A DNA stretch of 64,000 bases from Persephonella hydrogeniphila. Lineage in GTDB: Bacteria; Aquificota; Aquificia; Aquificales; Hydrogenothermaceae. Under the pieces are notes generated by a model. It worked only from the letters and a program-made list of their open reading frames with translations. It did not search any database and was not told where the DNA came from. Location: NCBI RefSeq assembly GCF_900215515.1, contig NZ_OBEI01000001.1, positions 310,001-374,000 of the forward strand, in the 5' to 3' direction. The position numbers were made by a program, and so were the translations under genes. Positions 17,952 through 27,339 of this stretch are shown one piece after another. Positions within the stretch are counted from its first letter, which is position 1; each line of letters starts with the position of its first letter.

Positions 17952-19508
17952 TTAACCGTACTCTCCTGAGTTAACCTTTTCTTTAAGAACTCTTTTAAGG
18001 ATTTTACCTGTTGCATTCCGCGGTAAATCGTCAACGAAATAATAGTTTTTGGGGATTTTGTAGTTTGCCAATCTTTCTTTAAGAAATGCCCTTACATCTT
18101 TTTCTTTAAGCTGTGAACCTTCTGTAAGTCTTATAAATGCAACAGGTATCTCTCCATGGTTTTCATCTTTTTTTCCTACTACTGCTGCTTCCTCAATCTC
18201 TGGATGGCTTGTAAGAACTTCTTCTATCTCCCTTGGGTATATATTTATTCCCTTGGATATAATCAGATCCTTTTTTCTGTCTACTATGTAGATATAACCA
18301 TCTTCATCAACATATCCCATATCCCCTATAAGCAACCATCCGTTAATAACGGTTTCTTCTGTAGCTCTCTCATCTTTGTAGTATCCTTTCATTACATTAT
18401 CACCTTTTACTATTATCTCCCCTATTTCTCCCTGAGGAAGTTCCACAAGCTCATCATCTACAATTTTCACCTGATAATCTGGAAGTGGAGGTCCAACAGA
18501 TAAAGGTTTCTGTTTTTCAAGCCTGTTTATTGAAACAACAGGAGATGCCTCTGAAAGTCCGTACCCTTCAAGGAGAGGGACTTTAGGGAATTTCTCTTTC
18601 ATCCTTTTTAGTGTAGACTCAGGAAGTGGTGCTGCCCCTGACACAAACGCTCTCAGTTTGTTAAACCACATAAAGTACCACGGGAGTTTTGCTTTAGACA
18701 GGGCGTTGTAAACTTCAGGAACTCCCATAAAGATTGTTACTCTTTTTAAAAGGGTCTGTTTTAGTATATTTGAAAAAGGCATAATAGACTTTATTATTAC
18801 AATAGGAGAACCAAAATACAGGGGAAGCAAAACAGTAGCTGTAAGTGTAAATGTGTGGAACATAGGCAGGTATACTATAAATCTGTCTTTGTGGGAAAGG
18901 GGAACAACTTTTTCTATATTGATCAGGTTTGAAAAAATATTTTTATATGTGAGCATAACACCTTTTGGTTTTCCAGTTGTACCTGATGTATAGATCATAA
19001 CAGCCACATCTTCTAACTCCCCTTGTGGCTTTATATGCTCATAATCTTCAATAGTTAAACCTTCATCAAACAGAAGATTGTTCTGGTCTAAAGCCTTGTA
19101 ATCTCCATGCCATATAATCTTCTGGACTTTTGTTTTCTGGAAAACCTCTTTTAGCTCTTTCTGGAATCTGTCCTGAGTAATAACTACCTTAGAATCACTG
19201 TGATCAAGTATGTACTCAATCTCGTCCTTTTTCAGAAAAGTGTTTATAGGAACAGGAACAGCTCCTAACTTTCCTATAGCAAGGAAAGCTATTATAAATT
19301 CCTTTGAATTTCCCATAAGTATAGACACATGGTCTCCTTTTTTTACTCCTATCAGTTCCAGATATTTAGCAAAGGAATCCACATAATGTTTTAACTGTTT
19401 ATGGGTTATTTTTAGTTTATCTTCAAATAAAGCAGGTTTTCTTCCAAATTTTTTTGCGTTTTTCTCTACAAGCTCATAAAAGTTTTTATAAGGATACTTC
19501 TCTTCCAT
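17952..19508 (-). CDS. acyl-CoA synthetase (AMP-forming), FadD-like
   Basis: ANL-superfamily enzyme that activates a carboxylate, probably a fatty acid, as acyl-AMP and then the CoA thioester. At 518 residues it has the P-loop-like YTSGTTGKPKGVMLTY motif near 165-180, the EGYGLSEASPV A5 motif, the GDMGYVDEDGYIYIVDRKKD hinge and the C-terminal GKILKRVL lysine. It lies 9 bases after a FadL-type porin gene on the same strand, the classic partner for fatty-acid import. That pairing supports a fatty-acid substrate, but chain length is unknown. The exact symbol is left open because many paralogues look alike. Confidence 0.88.
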   Translation of the reverse strand: MEEKYPYKNFYELVEKNAKKFGRKPALFEDKLKITHKQLKHYVDSFAKYLELIGVKKGDHVSILMGNSKEFIIAFLAIGKLGAVPVPINTFLKKDEIEYILDHSDSKVVITQDRFQKELKEVFQKTKVQKIIWHGDYKALDQNNLLFDEGLTIEDYEHIKPQGELEDVAVMIYTSGTTGKPKGVMLTYKNIFSNLINIEKVVPLSHKDRFIVYLPMFHTFTLTATVLLPLYFGSPIVIIKSIMPFSNILKQTLLKRVTIFMGVPEVYNALSKAKLPWYFMWFNKLRAFVSGAAPLPESTLKRMKEKFPKVPLLEGYGLSEASPVVSINRLEKQKPLSVGPPLPDYQVKIVDDELVELPQGEIGEIIVKGDNVMKGYYKDERATEETVINGWLLIGDMGYVDEDGYIYIVDRKKDLIISKGINIYPREIEEVLTSHPEIEEAAVVGKKDENHGEIPVAFIRLTEGSQLKEKDVRAFLKERLANYKIPKNYYFVDDLPRNATGKILKRVLKEKVNSGEYG

Positions 19509-19517
19509 GACTGCCCC

Positions 19518-20744
19518 TTAGAATTTATATCCAACAGAAAGATTAATCAGATGTGCTTTCATATCTGAAAACTTACCATCCACATTTTCGTTCTGTCCAT
19601 CTACATATCTATCTATCTTTTCTACATAAAGGTAAGCAAGACCTACTTCAAGATTTTTTTGGGGATTCCATATTCCACCTACAGAAAAAATCCATCCGTT
19701 TGCATCAGGAAGCTCAAAACCAAGAGTTTTCTGTGGTATAGGTGTTTCATCGTAAGCTATGCCTGCCAGTGCTGTAAACTTCTCATTCAGTTTATGCTTA
19801 ATCCCAAATCTTACAGTTTTTGAGTCGTGCCAGTTTTTTTCTTTTACTTTTCCAAGATTACTTTCTACCAATGGATCTTCATAGTTTATATCAAGCTTTC
19901 TGTACTGACCCCAGAATGTAATCTCGTAAGTAAGGTCAAAAGTTGTCCTGTTGTTGTGGGTATAGGAAACACCTATTCTCCATTCTGCCGGTAGGACTAC
20001 CTTTACATCCCCCTCTGTAGAAATAGGGTAGCTTCCAAGATAACCTTTTGCCATACCGTTGATATCAGGTTTTATCTCAGACCTGTATATTGTAGCAATT
20101 CTAAGATTTTCTTTCAGTTTTAAAGCAGCAGAAAGGAGATAACCAAAATTTATCCTGCTCTCACCATTCATATCTATTCTGTAAACAGGCTCTCTCCTGT
20201 ACTTTATCTCACCTGTGGCATACAGAGCCCTTATCCCTGCTCCAATAGACAATCTTTTATCTAACTGGTAAGCCACAGTAGTATCAAATTCAAAAGTTTT
20301 TAGTGTAAACTCCTCTGCTGTTCCCCTCTGATAATCTGCAGACCATCTTTTTGATAAACCGTAAGGTGTAACAAAAGAAAAACCAAATCTAAATCTATCT
20401 CCTGACGGGAGAATAAAATGGAAATAAGGAACTACAAATTCCTCTTTTAATGTTTTTGCATTCGATGGGTAAAAAACACGGGTTACCGGGTCAGCTGCCT
20501 GACCTTTGAACTTTATCCTTGGAAGATAAATATACTTCGTACCTATCTCAAATAATGTCTTATCATTGTTACCAATCCATACCATACCTGCAGGGTTATA
20601 ATAAGCTGCATCTGCACTGTCTGCACCGGCGAAATAAGCTGCAGACGTTCCCATAGCCCTTGTCGACTGCTCAGGAATTTTATACGCAGCACCATATGCT
20701 GTAGCAGATATCATAATACCGGCTAAAAGATATAACTTTTTCAT
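19518..20744 (-). CDS. FadL-family outer-membrane hydrophobic-compound transporter
   Basis: A 408-residue beta-barrel protein. It begins with a signal peptide (1-18, cut near TAYGA) followed by the FadL/TodX hallmark: a hatch with MGTSAAYFAGADSADAAYYNPAGM near 30-55. The rest alternates amphipathic strands, ending with an aromatic residue (GYKF), as is usual for outer-membrane barrels. FadL proteins pass fatty acids or other hydrophobic molecules through a lateral opening. It is the first gene of a two-gene unit with an acyl-CoA synthetase. It may transport fatty acids or hydrocarbons; the sequence does not choose. Confidence 0.88.
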   Translation of the reverse strand: MKKLYLLAGIMISATAYGAAYKIPEQSTRAMGTSAAYFAGADSADAAYYNPAGMVWIGNNDKTLFEIGTKYIYLPRIKFKGQAADPVTRVFYPSNAKTLKEEFVVPYFHFILPSGDRFRFGFSFVTPYGLSKRWSADYQRGTAEEFTLKTFEFDTTVAYQLDKRLSIGAGIRALYATGEIKYRREPVYRIDMNGESRINFGYLLSAALKLKENLRIATIYRSEIKPDINGMAKGYLGSYPISTEGDVKVVLPAEWRIGVSYTHNNRTTFDLTYEITFWGQYRKLDINYEDPLVESNLGKVKEKNWHDSKTVRFGIKHKLNEKFTALAGIAYDETPIPQKTLGFELPDANGWIFSVGGIWNPQKNLEVGLAYLYVEKIDRYVDGQNENVDGKFSDMKAHLINLSVGYKF

Positions 20745-20843
20745 TCTCCTAACCTCCAGTTATTAATAATAAATTTTAAAGTGAATCTATTATGTATAAC
20801 AACGATTATAATATATTAATCATCTGATTATGAGGAGGATTTT

Positions 20844-21893
20844 ATGTTTTTAGATAGATTAAAAAATTTTAAAAGCTACAAAACAGAAACCACTCCCTGC
20901 AGAGTAAAACTTTCTTCCAACGAAAATCCATACGAACTTCCTGAATGGCTCAAAGAAAGAATATCTGAAGAGGTGAAAAAAATCCCCTTTAACAGATATC
21001 CTGACCCTACTTCAAAAGAACTAAAAGAAGTTATAGCAGATTTTTATGGTGTAAAGCCAGAAAATATTGTTCTTGGAAATGGCTCAGATGAACTGATACA
21101 CCTCCTGATTACAGTTGTCGGGGAGATAAATAAACCTGTTATGTATCCTGTTCCAACGTTTCCTATGTATCAGGTTTCTGCTGATATTCTCGGAAGACCA
21201 AAGATCGAATTTCCTTTAGACAGTAATTTTCAGCTTTCAAAAAAAGAGATAGATAAAGCTATAGAAAAAAATCCCCAGCTTGCTTTTTTTGCTTCTCCTA
21301 ATAATCCGACAGGGAACACTTTTGATAAAAACCTTATCAAATACACAGCAGAAAATAACATCTTTACAGCGGTTGATGAGGCTTATATCGATTTTTCAGA
21401 TAAAGAAAACTTTCTTATAGAAGCCCTCAGTTCTGATAGGATAGTTGTTCTCAGAACTATGTCAAAAATAGGTCTTGCAGGAATAAGACTTGGAGTTTTG
21501 ATAGCAAGGGAAGATATCGCAATGGAGATAGATAAAGCAAGACCTCCATTTAATATAACATACCCAACACAGGTAATAGGGAAAGTCGTTCTCACAGAAG
21601 GCAGAGAGGAGATAAAGAAACAGATAGAAAAGATCATTTCTGAGAGAAAGAGGGTTATGAATGAACTTGAAAAGATAGAAAAAATAAAAGTTTACCCTTC
21701 AGACGCAAATTTCTTCCTTATAAAAGTTCCTGACGGAGATAAAGTTCACAAACTACTTATTCAGGAAGGGGTTCTTGTGAGAAATATGTCTCACCTTCCT
21801 ATGATGGAAAACTGCCTCCGTGTTTCTATAGGAAAGCCTGAAGAAAACGACTTTTTTTTAAATGCAGTAAAAAAAGTAATCAAAGAGATTTAA
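20844..21893 (+). CDS. hisC: histidinol-phosphate aminotransferase
   Basis: PLP fold-type I aminotransferase acting in histidine synthesis. At 349 residues it shows SNENPYELP near 30, the GNGSDELIHLL stretch, SPNNPTGNTF, the VDEAYIDF motif (PLP aspartate and tyrosine) and the Schiff-base lysine in SKIGLAGIRLG. The ATG has GAGGAGG upstream. A second HisC-like gene lies at 62512; the short form here is typical of compact HisC, and one of the two may act on aromatic amino acids. It overlaps ubiE by 14 bases tail to tail. No other his gene is in view. Confidence 0.88.
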   Translation: MFLDRLKNFKSYKTETTPCRVKLSSNENPYELPEWLKERISEEVKKIPFNRYPDPTSKELKEVIADFYGVKPENIVLGNGSDELIHLLITVVGEINKPVMYPVPTFPMYQVSADILGRPKIEFPLDSNFQLSKKEIDKAIEKNPQLAFFASPNNPTGNTFDKNLIKYTAENNIFTAVDEAYIDFSDKENFLIEALSSDRIVVLRTMSKIGLAGIRLGVLIAREDIAMEIDKARPPFNITYPTQVIGKVVLTEGREEIKKQIEKIISERKRVMNELEKIEKIKVYPSDANFFLIKVPDGDKVHKLLIQEGVLVRNMSHLPMMENCLRVSIGKPEENDFFLNAVKKVIKEI

Positions 21894-22575
21894 CCTTTTT
21901 TGCTATGAAAATATAAACATTAGGAAACAGTCTTTCTACCTCAATCACATTAAAACCTACATTTTCAAGTTCTAATTTCATAATATTTGGCAGTATAAAA
22001 TTTTTTATAGATTTTGAAAGATATTTATACGCATTAAAGTTTCCAGTTATGACACCTCCAAGGTAAGGAAGAATATCATATATATACTTGGCAGCAGCTT
22101 TATTTATAAAAGTACCATTCTCCATAGGAAAAAACTCAAGAATCCCCAGAATACCCCCTTTTCTGAGAACTCTGTTAAATTCTTCAAAGGATTTTTTTCT
22201 ATCCTCAAAATTTCTTACACCAAAAGAAACTGTGATAAGATCTGCTGTTTCATTTTTGAAAGGAAGGGTTTCTGCCATTCCCTCAATAAACTGGACATTT
22301 TCAAATCTTCTTTTTGCTATTTCAAGCATTTTTCTAGCCGGGTCTAAACCTATCTTTAATCTGAAATCAGAATGGCAGTACTTAAAATTCTCTCCAGTAC
22401 CAGTGGCAACATCAACAAAAATATCTCTGTTTTCTAAATTTTGAGATATAAGATTGAACATTGTTTTTCGCCAGCATATATCCTGCCAGAAACTGAGGAG
22501 ATGGTTTGCCAGAATGTATCTGTCTGCTATCGAATCAAAAGTTTTTATTACTTTAAATCTTTTAAGCCCTTTCAT
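21880..22575 (-). CDS. ubiE: demethylmenaquinone/ubiquinone C-methyltransferase
   Basis: A SAM-dependent class I methyltransferase that adds the last methyl to demethylmenaquinone (MenG role) or to a ubiquinone precursor. The 231 residues show an FDSIADRYILANHLLSF N-terminus typical of UbiE, the SAM motif VDVATGTGE near 74-82, and the FGVRNFEDRKKSFEEFNRVLRKGG stretch that defines the family. An Aquificota-type organism would use menaquinone, hence MenG is likelier. It stands alone on the minus strand. UbiD at 8417 could belong to the same pathway. Confidence 0.9.
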   Translation of the reverse strand: MKGLKRFKVIKTFDSIADRYILANHLLSFWQDICWRKTMFNLISQNLENRDIFVDVATGTGENFKYCHSDFRLKIGLDPARKMLEIAKRRFENVQFIEGMAETLPFKNETADLITVSFGVRNFEDRKKSFEEFNRVLRKGGILGILEFFPMENGTFINKAAAKYIYDILPYLGGVITGNFNAYKYLSKSIKNFILPNIMKLELENVGFNVIEVERLFPNVYIFIAKKVKSL

Positions 22576-22709
22576 TTCTTCCTCTTATATTATATTAGAA
22601 TATAAATATATCCTGATTACAACTGATAGTCAATTTATTACTTAAATCACAGAACAACAGAAAACAAATCTGTATCTTTAATTAATAATACCCTCTAAGG
22701 AGAGAAGCA

Positions 22710-23540
22710 ATGGTAAAGATAATAATTTTGCTGATTTTTATTAATTTTACAGTGTACGGTTCTACAAAAGATATAGATAAGGAAATCTCTGAAGCATGGA
22801 AGTATTATGAACAGGGGAAATTCATTAAAATGGAAAAAATATCAAGGGAAATTCTCGAGAAATCCTTAAAGCTAAAATATCCAAAAGGGATAGCTGAGGG
22901 TTATTACTATCTTGGAGTTGCTTATTACTCTATGGGTAATCTACGAAAAGCTCTTGAGTATGCGAATAAAGCTATCGAATACTCCGAAAAACATAATAAC
23001 TACAGATGGAAATCTTACGCTTATACCCTCGCCGGAGAAATATTACGCTCACTTCATAAATATGATGATGCGATGAAAAACTTTAAGAAAGTTCTTCAGA
23101 TTATAAAAGAAAACAAAAACAAAAGAATGCTTCCTGCAGCATACTCAAATATAGGAAATATATATTTTGAGAAGGGTAATTACAAAAAAGCTGCCGAATT
23201 TTATAGAAAAGGTCTGATAATCGGAAAAGATATAAAAATAAGGAAATCATACATCGCCCTTAACTCTTATAATCTTGGTCTTTCCTATTACAAACAGAAA
23301 AATTACACTGGAGCCATCAACTATTTAAAGGAAGCATCTGATATATATAAAGAGCTTGGAGACAAAAAATCGTATATATCCTCTATTTTTTACATAGCAA
23401 AAAGCTATATAAAAACAGGCGATTATAAAAAAGCCTATAAAATATTAAAGGAGAACTACCGGATAGCAAAAGAAATTAGGGCATCTCGTATGTACTTCAG
23501 GACATTAAAGAAACTGGAGGAACAGATTGGTTCTTTTTGA
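22710..23540 (+). CDS. secreted TPR-repeat protein
   Basis: The 276-residue protein has a signal peptide (1-18, KIIILLIFINFTVYG) and about six tetratricopeptide repeats, visible as repeated A-x-x-Y-x-x-G helices such as GIAEGYYYLGVAYYSMGNLRKALEYANKAI, AYSNIGNIYFEKGNYKKAAEFY and SYNLGLSYYKQKNYTGAINYL. TPR domains bind partner proteins. The ATG has AAGGAGAG upstream. It opens the twelve-gene operon; its 3' end overlaps sfsA by 14 bases. A role in assembling an envelope complex is possible but unproven. Confidence 0.75.
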   Translation: MVKIIILLIFINFTVYGSTKDIDKEISEAWKYYEQGKFIKMEKISREILEKSLKLKYPKGIAEGYYYLGVAYYSMGNLRKALEYANKAIEYSEKHNNYRWKSYAYTLAGEILRSLHKYDDAMKNFKKVLQIIKENKNKRMLPAAYSNIGNIYFEKGNYKKAAEFYRKGLIIGKDIKIRKSYIALNSYNLGLSYYKQKNYTGAINYLKEASDIYKELGDKKSYISSIFYIAKSYIKTGDYKKAYKILKENYRIAKEIRASRMYFRTLKKLEEQIGSF

Positions 23541-24213
23541 TTTAAAAAAATTAGGTAAGATAGAAGAAGCAGAGTTTGTCGAAAGGAAAAACAGATTCGT
23601 AGGTCTTTGCCAGATAAACAATCAGATCAGAACATGTCATATAGCAGACTCAGGAAGGTTAAAGGAGATTCTAACAGAGGGTAGAAAACTGCTTGTTGTA
23701 AAAAATTCTGAAAAATTAAAAACCGATTACAGAGTTTTGGCTGCAAGAATGGAGGATGGCTGGGTACTGCTGAATACTTCTTTTCACTCAAAGATAGGTA
23801 AAAAAGCGATTGAAAATGGAGTTTTGGGATTTAAACCAGAAAAAATAAAAACTGAAGTACAGTTTAGGAAAAGCAGGATAGACTATCTGATAAACGACAA
23901 AATATTTGTAGAGCTTAAAGGAAGCAATCTACTATCAGGTAAAAAGTGTCTTTTCCCAGATGCTCCTACAGAAAGGGGGAAAAGACATCTTGAGGAACTC
24001 ATGCAGGCAGTAAAACAGGGATACAGAGCTGTCATTCTCATAATGGTTTTGAGGAAGTGTAGATGCTTTGAAACAAACAGAAAACTTGATCCTCGATTCT
24101 CAGAAACTTTTGAAAAAGCCCTGCAAGAAGGAGTCCAGTTTGTAGGTTTTAGAGTAAAAATAGATGAAAATCTCAATGTAGTTCTGAAAGAAAAAATAAA
24201 TCTCTGCAGGTAA
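23527..24213 (+). CDS. sfsA: SfsA family protein
   Basis: The 228 residues match SfsA (sugar fermentation stimulation protein), a conserved family with an OB-like domain and a nuclease-like domain. Conserved parts seen are RKNRFVGLC near 19, CHIADSGRLKEIL, and LFPDAPTERGKRHLEEL (the PDAxTxRGxKH motif with candidate active residues). The start is TTG with GGAGG six bases upstream, inside the end of the TPR gene. E. coli SfsA was linked to maltose gene expression, and nuclease activity was proposed; the true role is not known. It is the second gene of the operon. Confidence 0.88.
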   Translation: MVLFDLKKLGKIEEAEFVERKNRFVGLCQINNQIRTCHIADSGRLKEILTEGRKLLVVKNSEKLKTDYRVLAARMEDGWVLLNTSFHSKIGKKAIENGVLGFKPEKIKTEVQFRKSRIDYLINDKIFVELKGSNLLSGKKCLFPDAPTERGKRHLEELMQAVKQGYRAVILIMVLRKCRCFETNRKLDPRFSETFEKALQEGVQFVGFRVKIDENLNVVLKEKINLCR

Positions 24214-24217
24214 TAAT

Positions 24218-24832
24218 ATGATTACAGAGATGTTTTTTATTATGAACGTTATAGGTCTTATAGCCTTTGCTGTTGTCGGCTCATTTAAAGCCTTAAAGGA
24301 AAATCTTGATCTATTTGGCATCACTGTTCTCGGAGTCATAACAGCTCTGGGAGGAGGAATTACAAGGGATTTACTGGTGAACAGAATACCTTACGCTTTA
24401 AAATCTTTTACAGATATATCCTTTGCACTTGCAGGGGTGTGGTTTGCTATTGTCCTTTATCGTATTTTCAAGAAAGATATAAGCAACAGGTTTTTTATTC
24501 TGATACCCGATGCGATAGGTTTATCAGCATTTACAACAACAGGAGCATTGATAGCCTATGATGCAGATGTAACATTTTTTGGGATAGTTATACTTGCTAC
24601 ACTGACAGGAATTGGAGGAGGTGTCATAAGTGATATACTTTTAGGGAAGGTTCCTACAGTTTTAAAAGATGACTTTTACGCATCTTGTGCGATAATAGGA
24701 GCTTCAGCATTTTATATATCTGTTCAGTCCGGCATAGAGGTAAATCTCTCTGCCTTTATATGTGCAGCAGTAGTTTTTATGATTAGAATACTGGCTATTC
24801 TATATAACTGGAGGCTTCCAAAATTCTCATGA
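24218..24832 (+). CDS. TRIC/UPF0126-family membrane channel protein
   Basis: The 204-residue membrane protein has seven predicted helices in two repeats. It shows the paired motifs of the UPF0126 (YicG/YadS) family: GVITALGGGITRDLLV near 47-62 and ATLTGIGGGVISDILLGKVP near 130-149. Bacterial TRIC-type proteins form monovalent cation channels, and some members may transport glycine; the ion is not set by sequence. The gene begins 4 bases after sfsA and overlaps the P-type ATPase gene by 4 bases, so it is firmly inside the cation-transport operon. Confidence 0.85.
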   Translation: MITEMFFIMNVIGLIAFAVVGSFKALKENLDLFGITVLGVITALGGGITRDLLVNRIPYALKSFTDISFALAGVWFAIVLYRIFKKDISNRFFILIPDAIGLSAFTTTGALIAYDADVTFFGIVILATLTGIGGGVISDILLGKVPTVLKDDFYASCAIIGASAFYISVQSGIEVNLSAFICAAVVFMIRILAILYNWRLPKFS

Positions 24833-27333
24833 AAGAGAAATTTCATGCACTTACTTTAGAGGAAGTATTTAAACTTCTTGGCAGTTCTCCTGTCGGTCTT
24901 ACAGAAGAAGAGGTGAAAAAAAGGATAGAAAAGTATGGATATAATCAGATTGAAGAAGAAAGGGAAAGTCTTTTTGTTATTTTTTTCAGGCAGTTTAATA
25001 ACCCTCTCGTTTATATACTCCTTTTTGCTATGGGAATCACTATTTATATGGGAGATAAATTCGATGCAGCGATAATTGGAGGAATTGTTTTAATAAACGG
25101 TTTCTTAGGCTTTTTTCAGGAAGTAAAAGCACGGGTATCAATCCAGTCTTTGAAAAAATTAACAGAAACCAAGGCAAAGGTCATAAGAAACGGAAAAGAA
25201 AAGATAATTCCTGTCTCATTGATAGTCCCAGGAGATATAGTAGTTCTTGCAGAAGGAGATGTGGTTCCTGCAGATATAAGGCTAATAGAAGCTACAGGAC
25301 TTTTAGTAGATGAATCTATACTGACAGGAGAATCTATACCGGTAGAGAAAAAGGCTGATATTCTTTTGGAGAAAGATGCTCCTTTATATAAAAGAGCAAA
25401 TCTGCTTTTCAAAGGAACAATAATCGTTAGAGGCAAAGGGAAAGGTATAGTATATGCAACAGGCAAAAATACAGAAATAGGTAAAATAGCGGAAAAAATT
25501 AAAGAAAAATCTCCAGAAAGCCCTTTAAATAGAGCTTTGAAATCATTTTCCCTAAAATGGATGTTTATACTTTTTGGAATACTCTCTTTTATCCTTTTCC
25601 TCGGAATATTTCAGGGAAGAGATCTGTATAAATTATTCTTATTGATTATATCAGAGCTTGTATCGGCGGTTCCTGAAGGTCTTCCTCTTGTTGTAACATT
25701 TGTTCTTGTTATTGGGGCTTTAGCTCTTGCTAAGAAAAAAACACTTGTAAAACATCTTCCTGCTGTAGAGACACTTGGAAGCGCAACATATATAGTTTCA
25801 GATAAAACGGGAACAATAACTGAAGGAAAATTAAGAGTAGAAGAATATACAGCTACAGATTTAGAAATGTTGATGCTGACAGCAGCCCTGTGTAATGATG
25901 CAGATGAAGGAAGAGGAGATCCCCTCGAAACTGCTTTACTGAGATGGTTAGATCAAAAAAATTTTGACTGGAAAAAAGCCAGAAAAGCGTATAGAAGAAT
26001 CTGGGAATATCCGTTTGATACAAATTTGAGGCTTATGGCAACAGTAAATAAAATTGACGGAACATATTATCTCTTTGTGAAAGGAGCTTTTGAAACTCTT
26101 TCAAAAATGACTGAAGGAGATATATCACAGTTAGAAAAATGGCACGATTCACTTGCAGAAAAGGGATTGAGAGTGCTTGCTTTCGGGTATAGTAAACTTG
26201 ATAAAGTTCCTGACGACATACAAAAAGTAAAAATAAAGATCGCAGGTCTTGTCGGATTTCTGGATCCTCCAAAAGAAGGGGTAAAAGAATCTGTAGAAAC
26301 GGCGAGAAAAGCAGGAATAAAAGTTATTATGGTAACAGGAGATAACATAAAAACCGCTGTTGCTGTTGCAGAAAAAGTCTCGATTTTTAGGAAAGGAGAA
26401 ATTGCCATTTTAGGGGAAGATATTGAAAAGTATACAGATGAAGAGCTGTACAACCTCCTTAAGATAACTTCTGTTGTGGCAAGGGCTACACCTGAAGATA
26501 AATTTAGGATCGTGAAGGTACTTCAAAGAAATAAAGAAATTGTGGCTGTGACCGGAGATGGTGTAAATGATGTACCTGCTCTTAAAGTAGCTGATCTGGG
26601 AATAGCAATGGGAAGCGGTACAGAAGCAGCTAAAGATGTAGCTAAAATGATCATAACAGACAACAACCTATCTGTTATCGTTGATGCTATCAAACAGGGA
26701 AGAGTAATAGCCCATAATATAAGGAAAGTTATATACTATCTTCTATCCTGTAGTTTCGGAGAGATATTTCTTATAACATCAACATTTTTGATGAACCTTC
26801 CTTTACCACTGTACCCTGTACAGATTTTATGGATAAACCTTGTAACAGAGGGAGTTCAGGATAAAACATTCGCTTTTGGAAAAGAAGAAAAAGATTTTAT
26901 GGCTGAAAAACCAAAGAAACCAGAAAAAACATTTTTTGATGAAAAGCAACTTTTTGACATACTGTACACAGCTTTTATAATGGGAGGTATCAACACAGCT
27001 TTATTTGCTTATTTACTGAAAATAACAAGTTATGAAACAGCAGTAACAATAGTGTTTACATCTTTAATAGCAAACCAATGGATTAACGGTATACAGTCAA
27101 TAAAAGAAGAACCCTTTCTCAAAAAACCTTTAAAAAGCCTTACAGTAAACCCTTACATGTATATTGGAACCGGTATAGGATTTACTTTACAGCTTGGAGC
27201 AATTTATCTTTTTTCAGAATGGATTCATACAGTTCCTCTTTCATTACAGGAGTGGTCGTATATACTCATATCATCTATTGCTGTTTTTACTCTTATAGAA
27301 ATAAAAAAATGGATAGAATCTATTATCAGGTAA
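24829..27333 (+). CDS. P2-type cation-transporting ATPase
   Basis: The 834-residue pump has an N-terminal cation-ATPase domain, the actuator motif LTGESIPVEKK, the M4 motif PEGLP, the phosphorylation site DKTGT (D325), and the hinge motif TGDGVNDVPALK. About ten membrane helices are visible. It is shorter than SERCA-type pumps, as is usual in bacteria. The M6 region reads WINLVTEGVQDKTFAFG, where calcium pumps usually have NLVTDG(L/F)PA, so the metal-site residues differ and the ion (Ca, Na, K or H) is uncertain. A Na/Ca exchanger gene follows 6 bases later. Confidence 0.92.
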   Translation: MKEKFHALTLEEVFKLLGSSPVGLTEEEVKKRIEKYGYNQIEEERESLFVIFFRQFNNPLVYILLFAMGITIYMGDKFDAAIIGGIVLINGFLGFFQEVKARVSIQSLKKLTETKAKVIRNGKEKIIPVSLIVPGDIVVLAEGDVVPADIRLIEATGLLVDESILTGESIPVEKKADILLEKDAPLYKRANLLFKGTIIVRGKGKGIVYATGKNTEIGKIAEKIKEKSPESPLNRALKSFSLKWMFILFGILSFILFLGIFQGRDLYKLFLLIISELVSAVPEGLPLVVTFVLVIGALALAKKKTLVKHLPAVETLGSATYIVSDKTGTITEGKLRVEEYTATDLEMLMLTAALCNDADEGRGDPLETALLRWLDQKNFDWKKARKAYRRIWEYPFDTNLRLMATVNKIDGTYYLFVKGAFETLSKMTEGDISQLEKWHDSLAEKGLRVLAFGYSKLDKVPDDIQKVKIKIAGLVGFLDPPKEGVKESVETARKAGIKVIMVTGDNIKTAVAVAEKVSIFRKGEIAILGEDIEKYTDEELYNLLKITSVVARATPEDKFRIVKVLQRNKEIVAVTGDGVNDVPALKVADLGIAMGSGTEAAKDVAKMIITDNNLSVIVDAIKQGRVIAHNIRKVIYYLLSCSFGEIFLITSTFLMNLPLPLYPVQILWINLVTEGVQDKTFAFGKEEKDFMAEKPKKPEKTFFDEKQLFDILYTAFIMGGINTALFAYLLKITSYETAVTIVFTSLIANQWINGIQSIKEEPFLKKPLKSLTVNPYMYIGTGIGFTLQLGAIYLFSEWIHTVPLSLQEWSYILISSIAVFTLIEIKKWIESIIR

Positions 27334-27339
27334 GAAATA

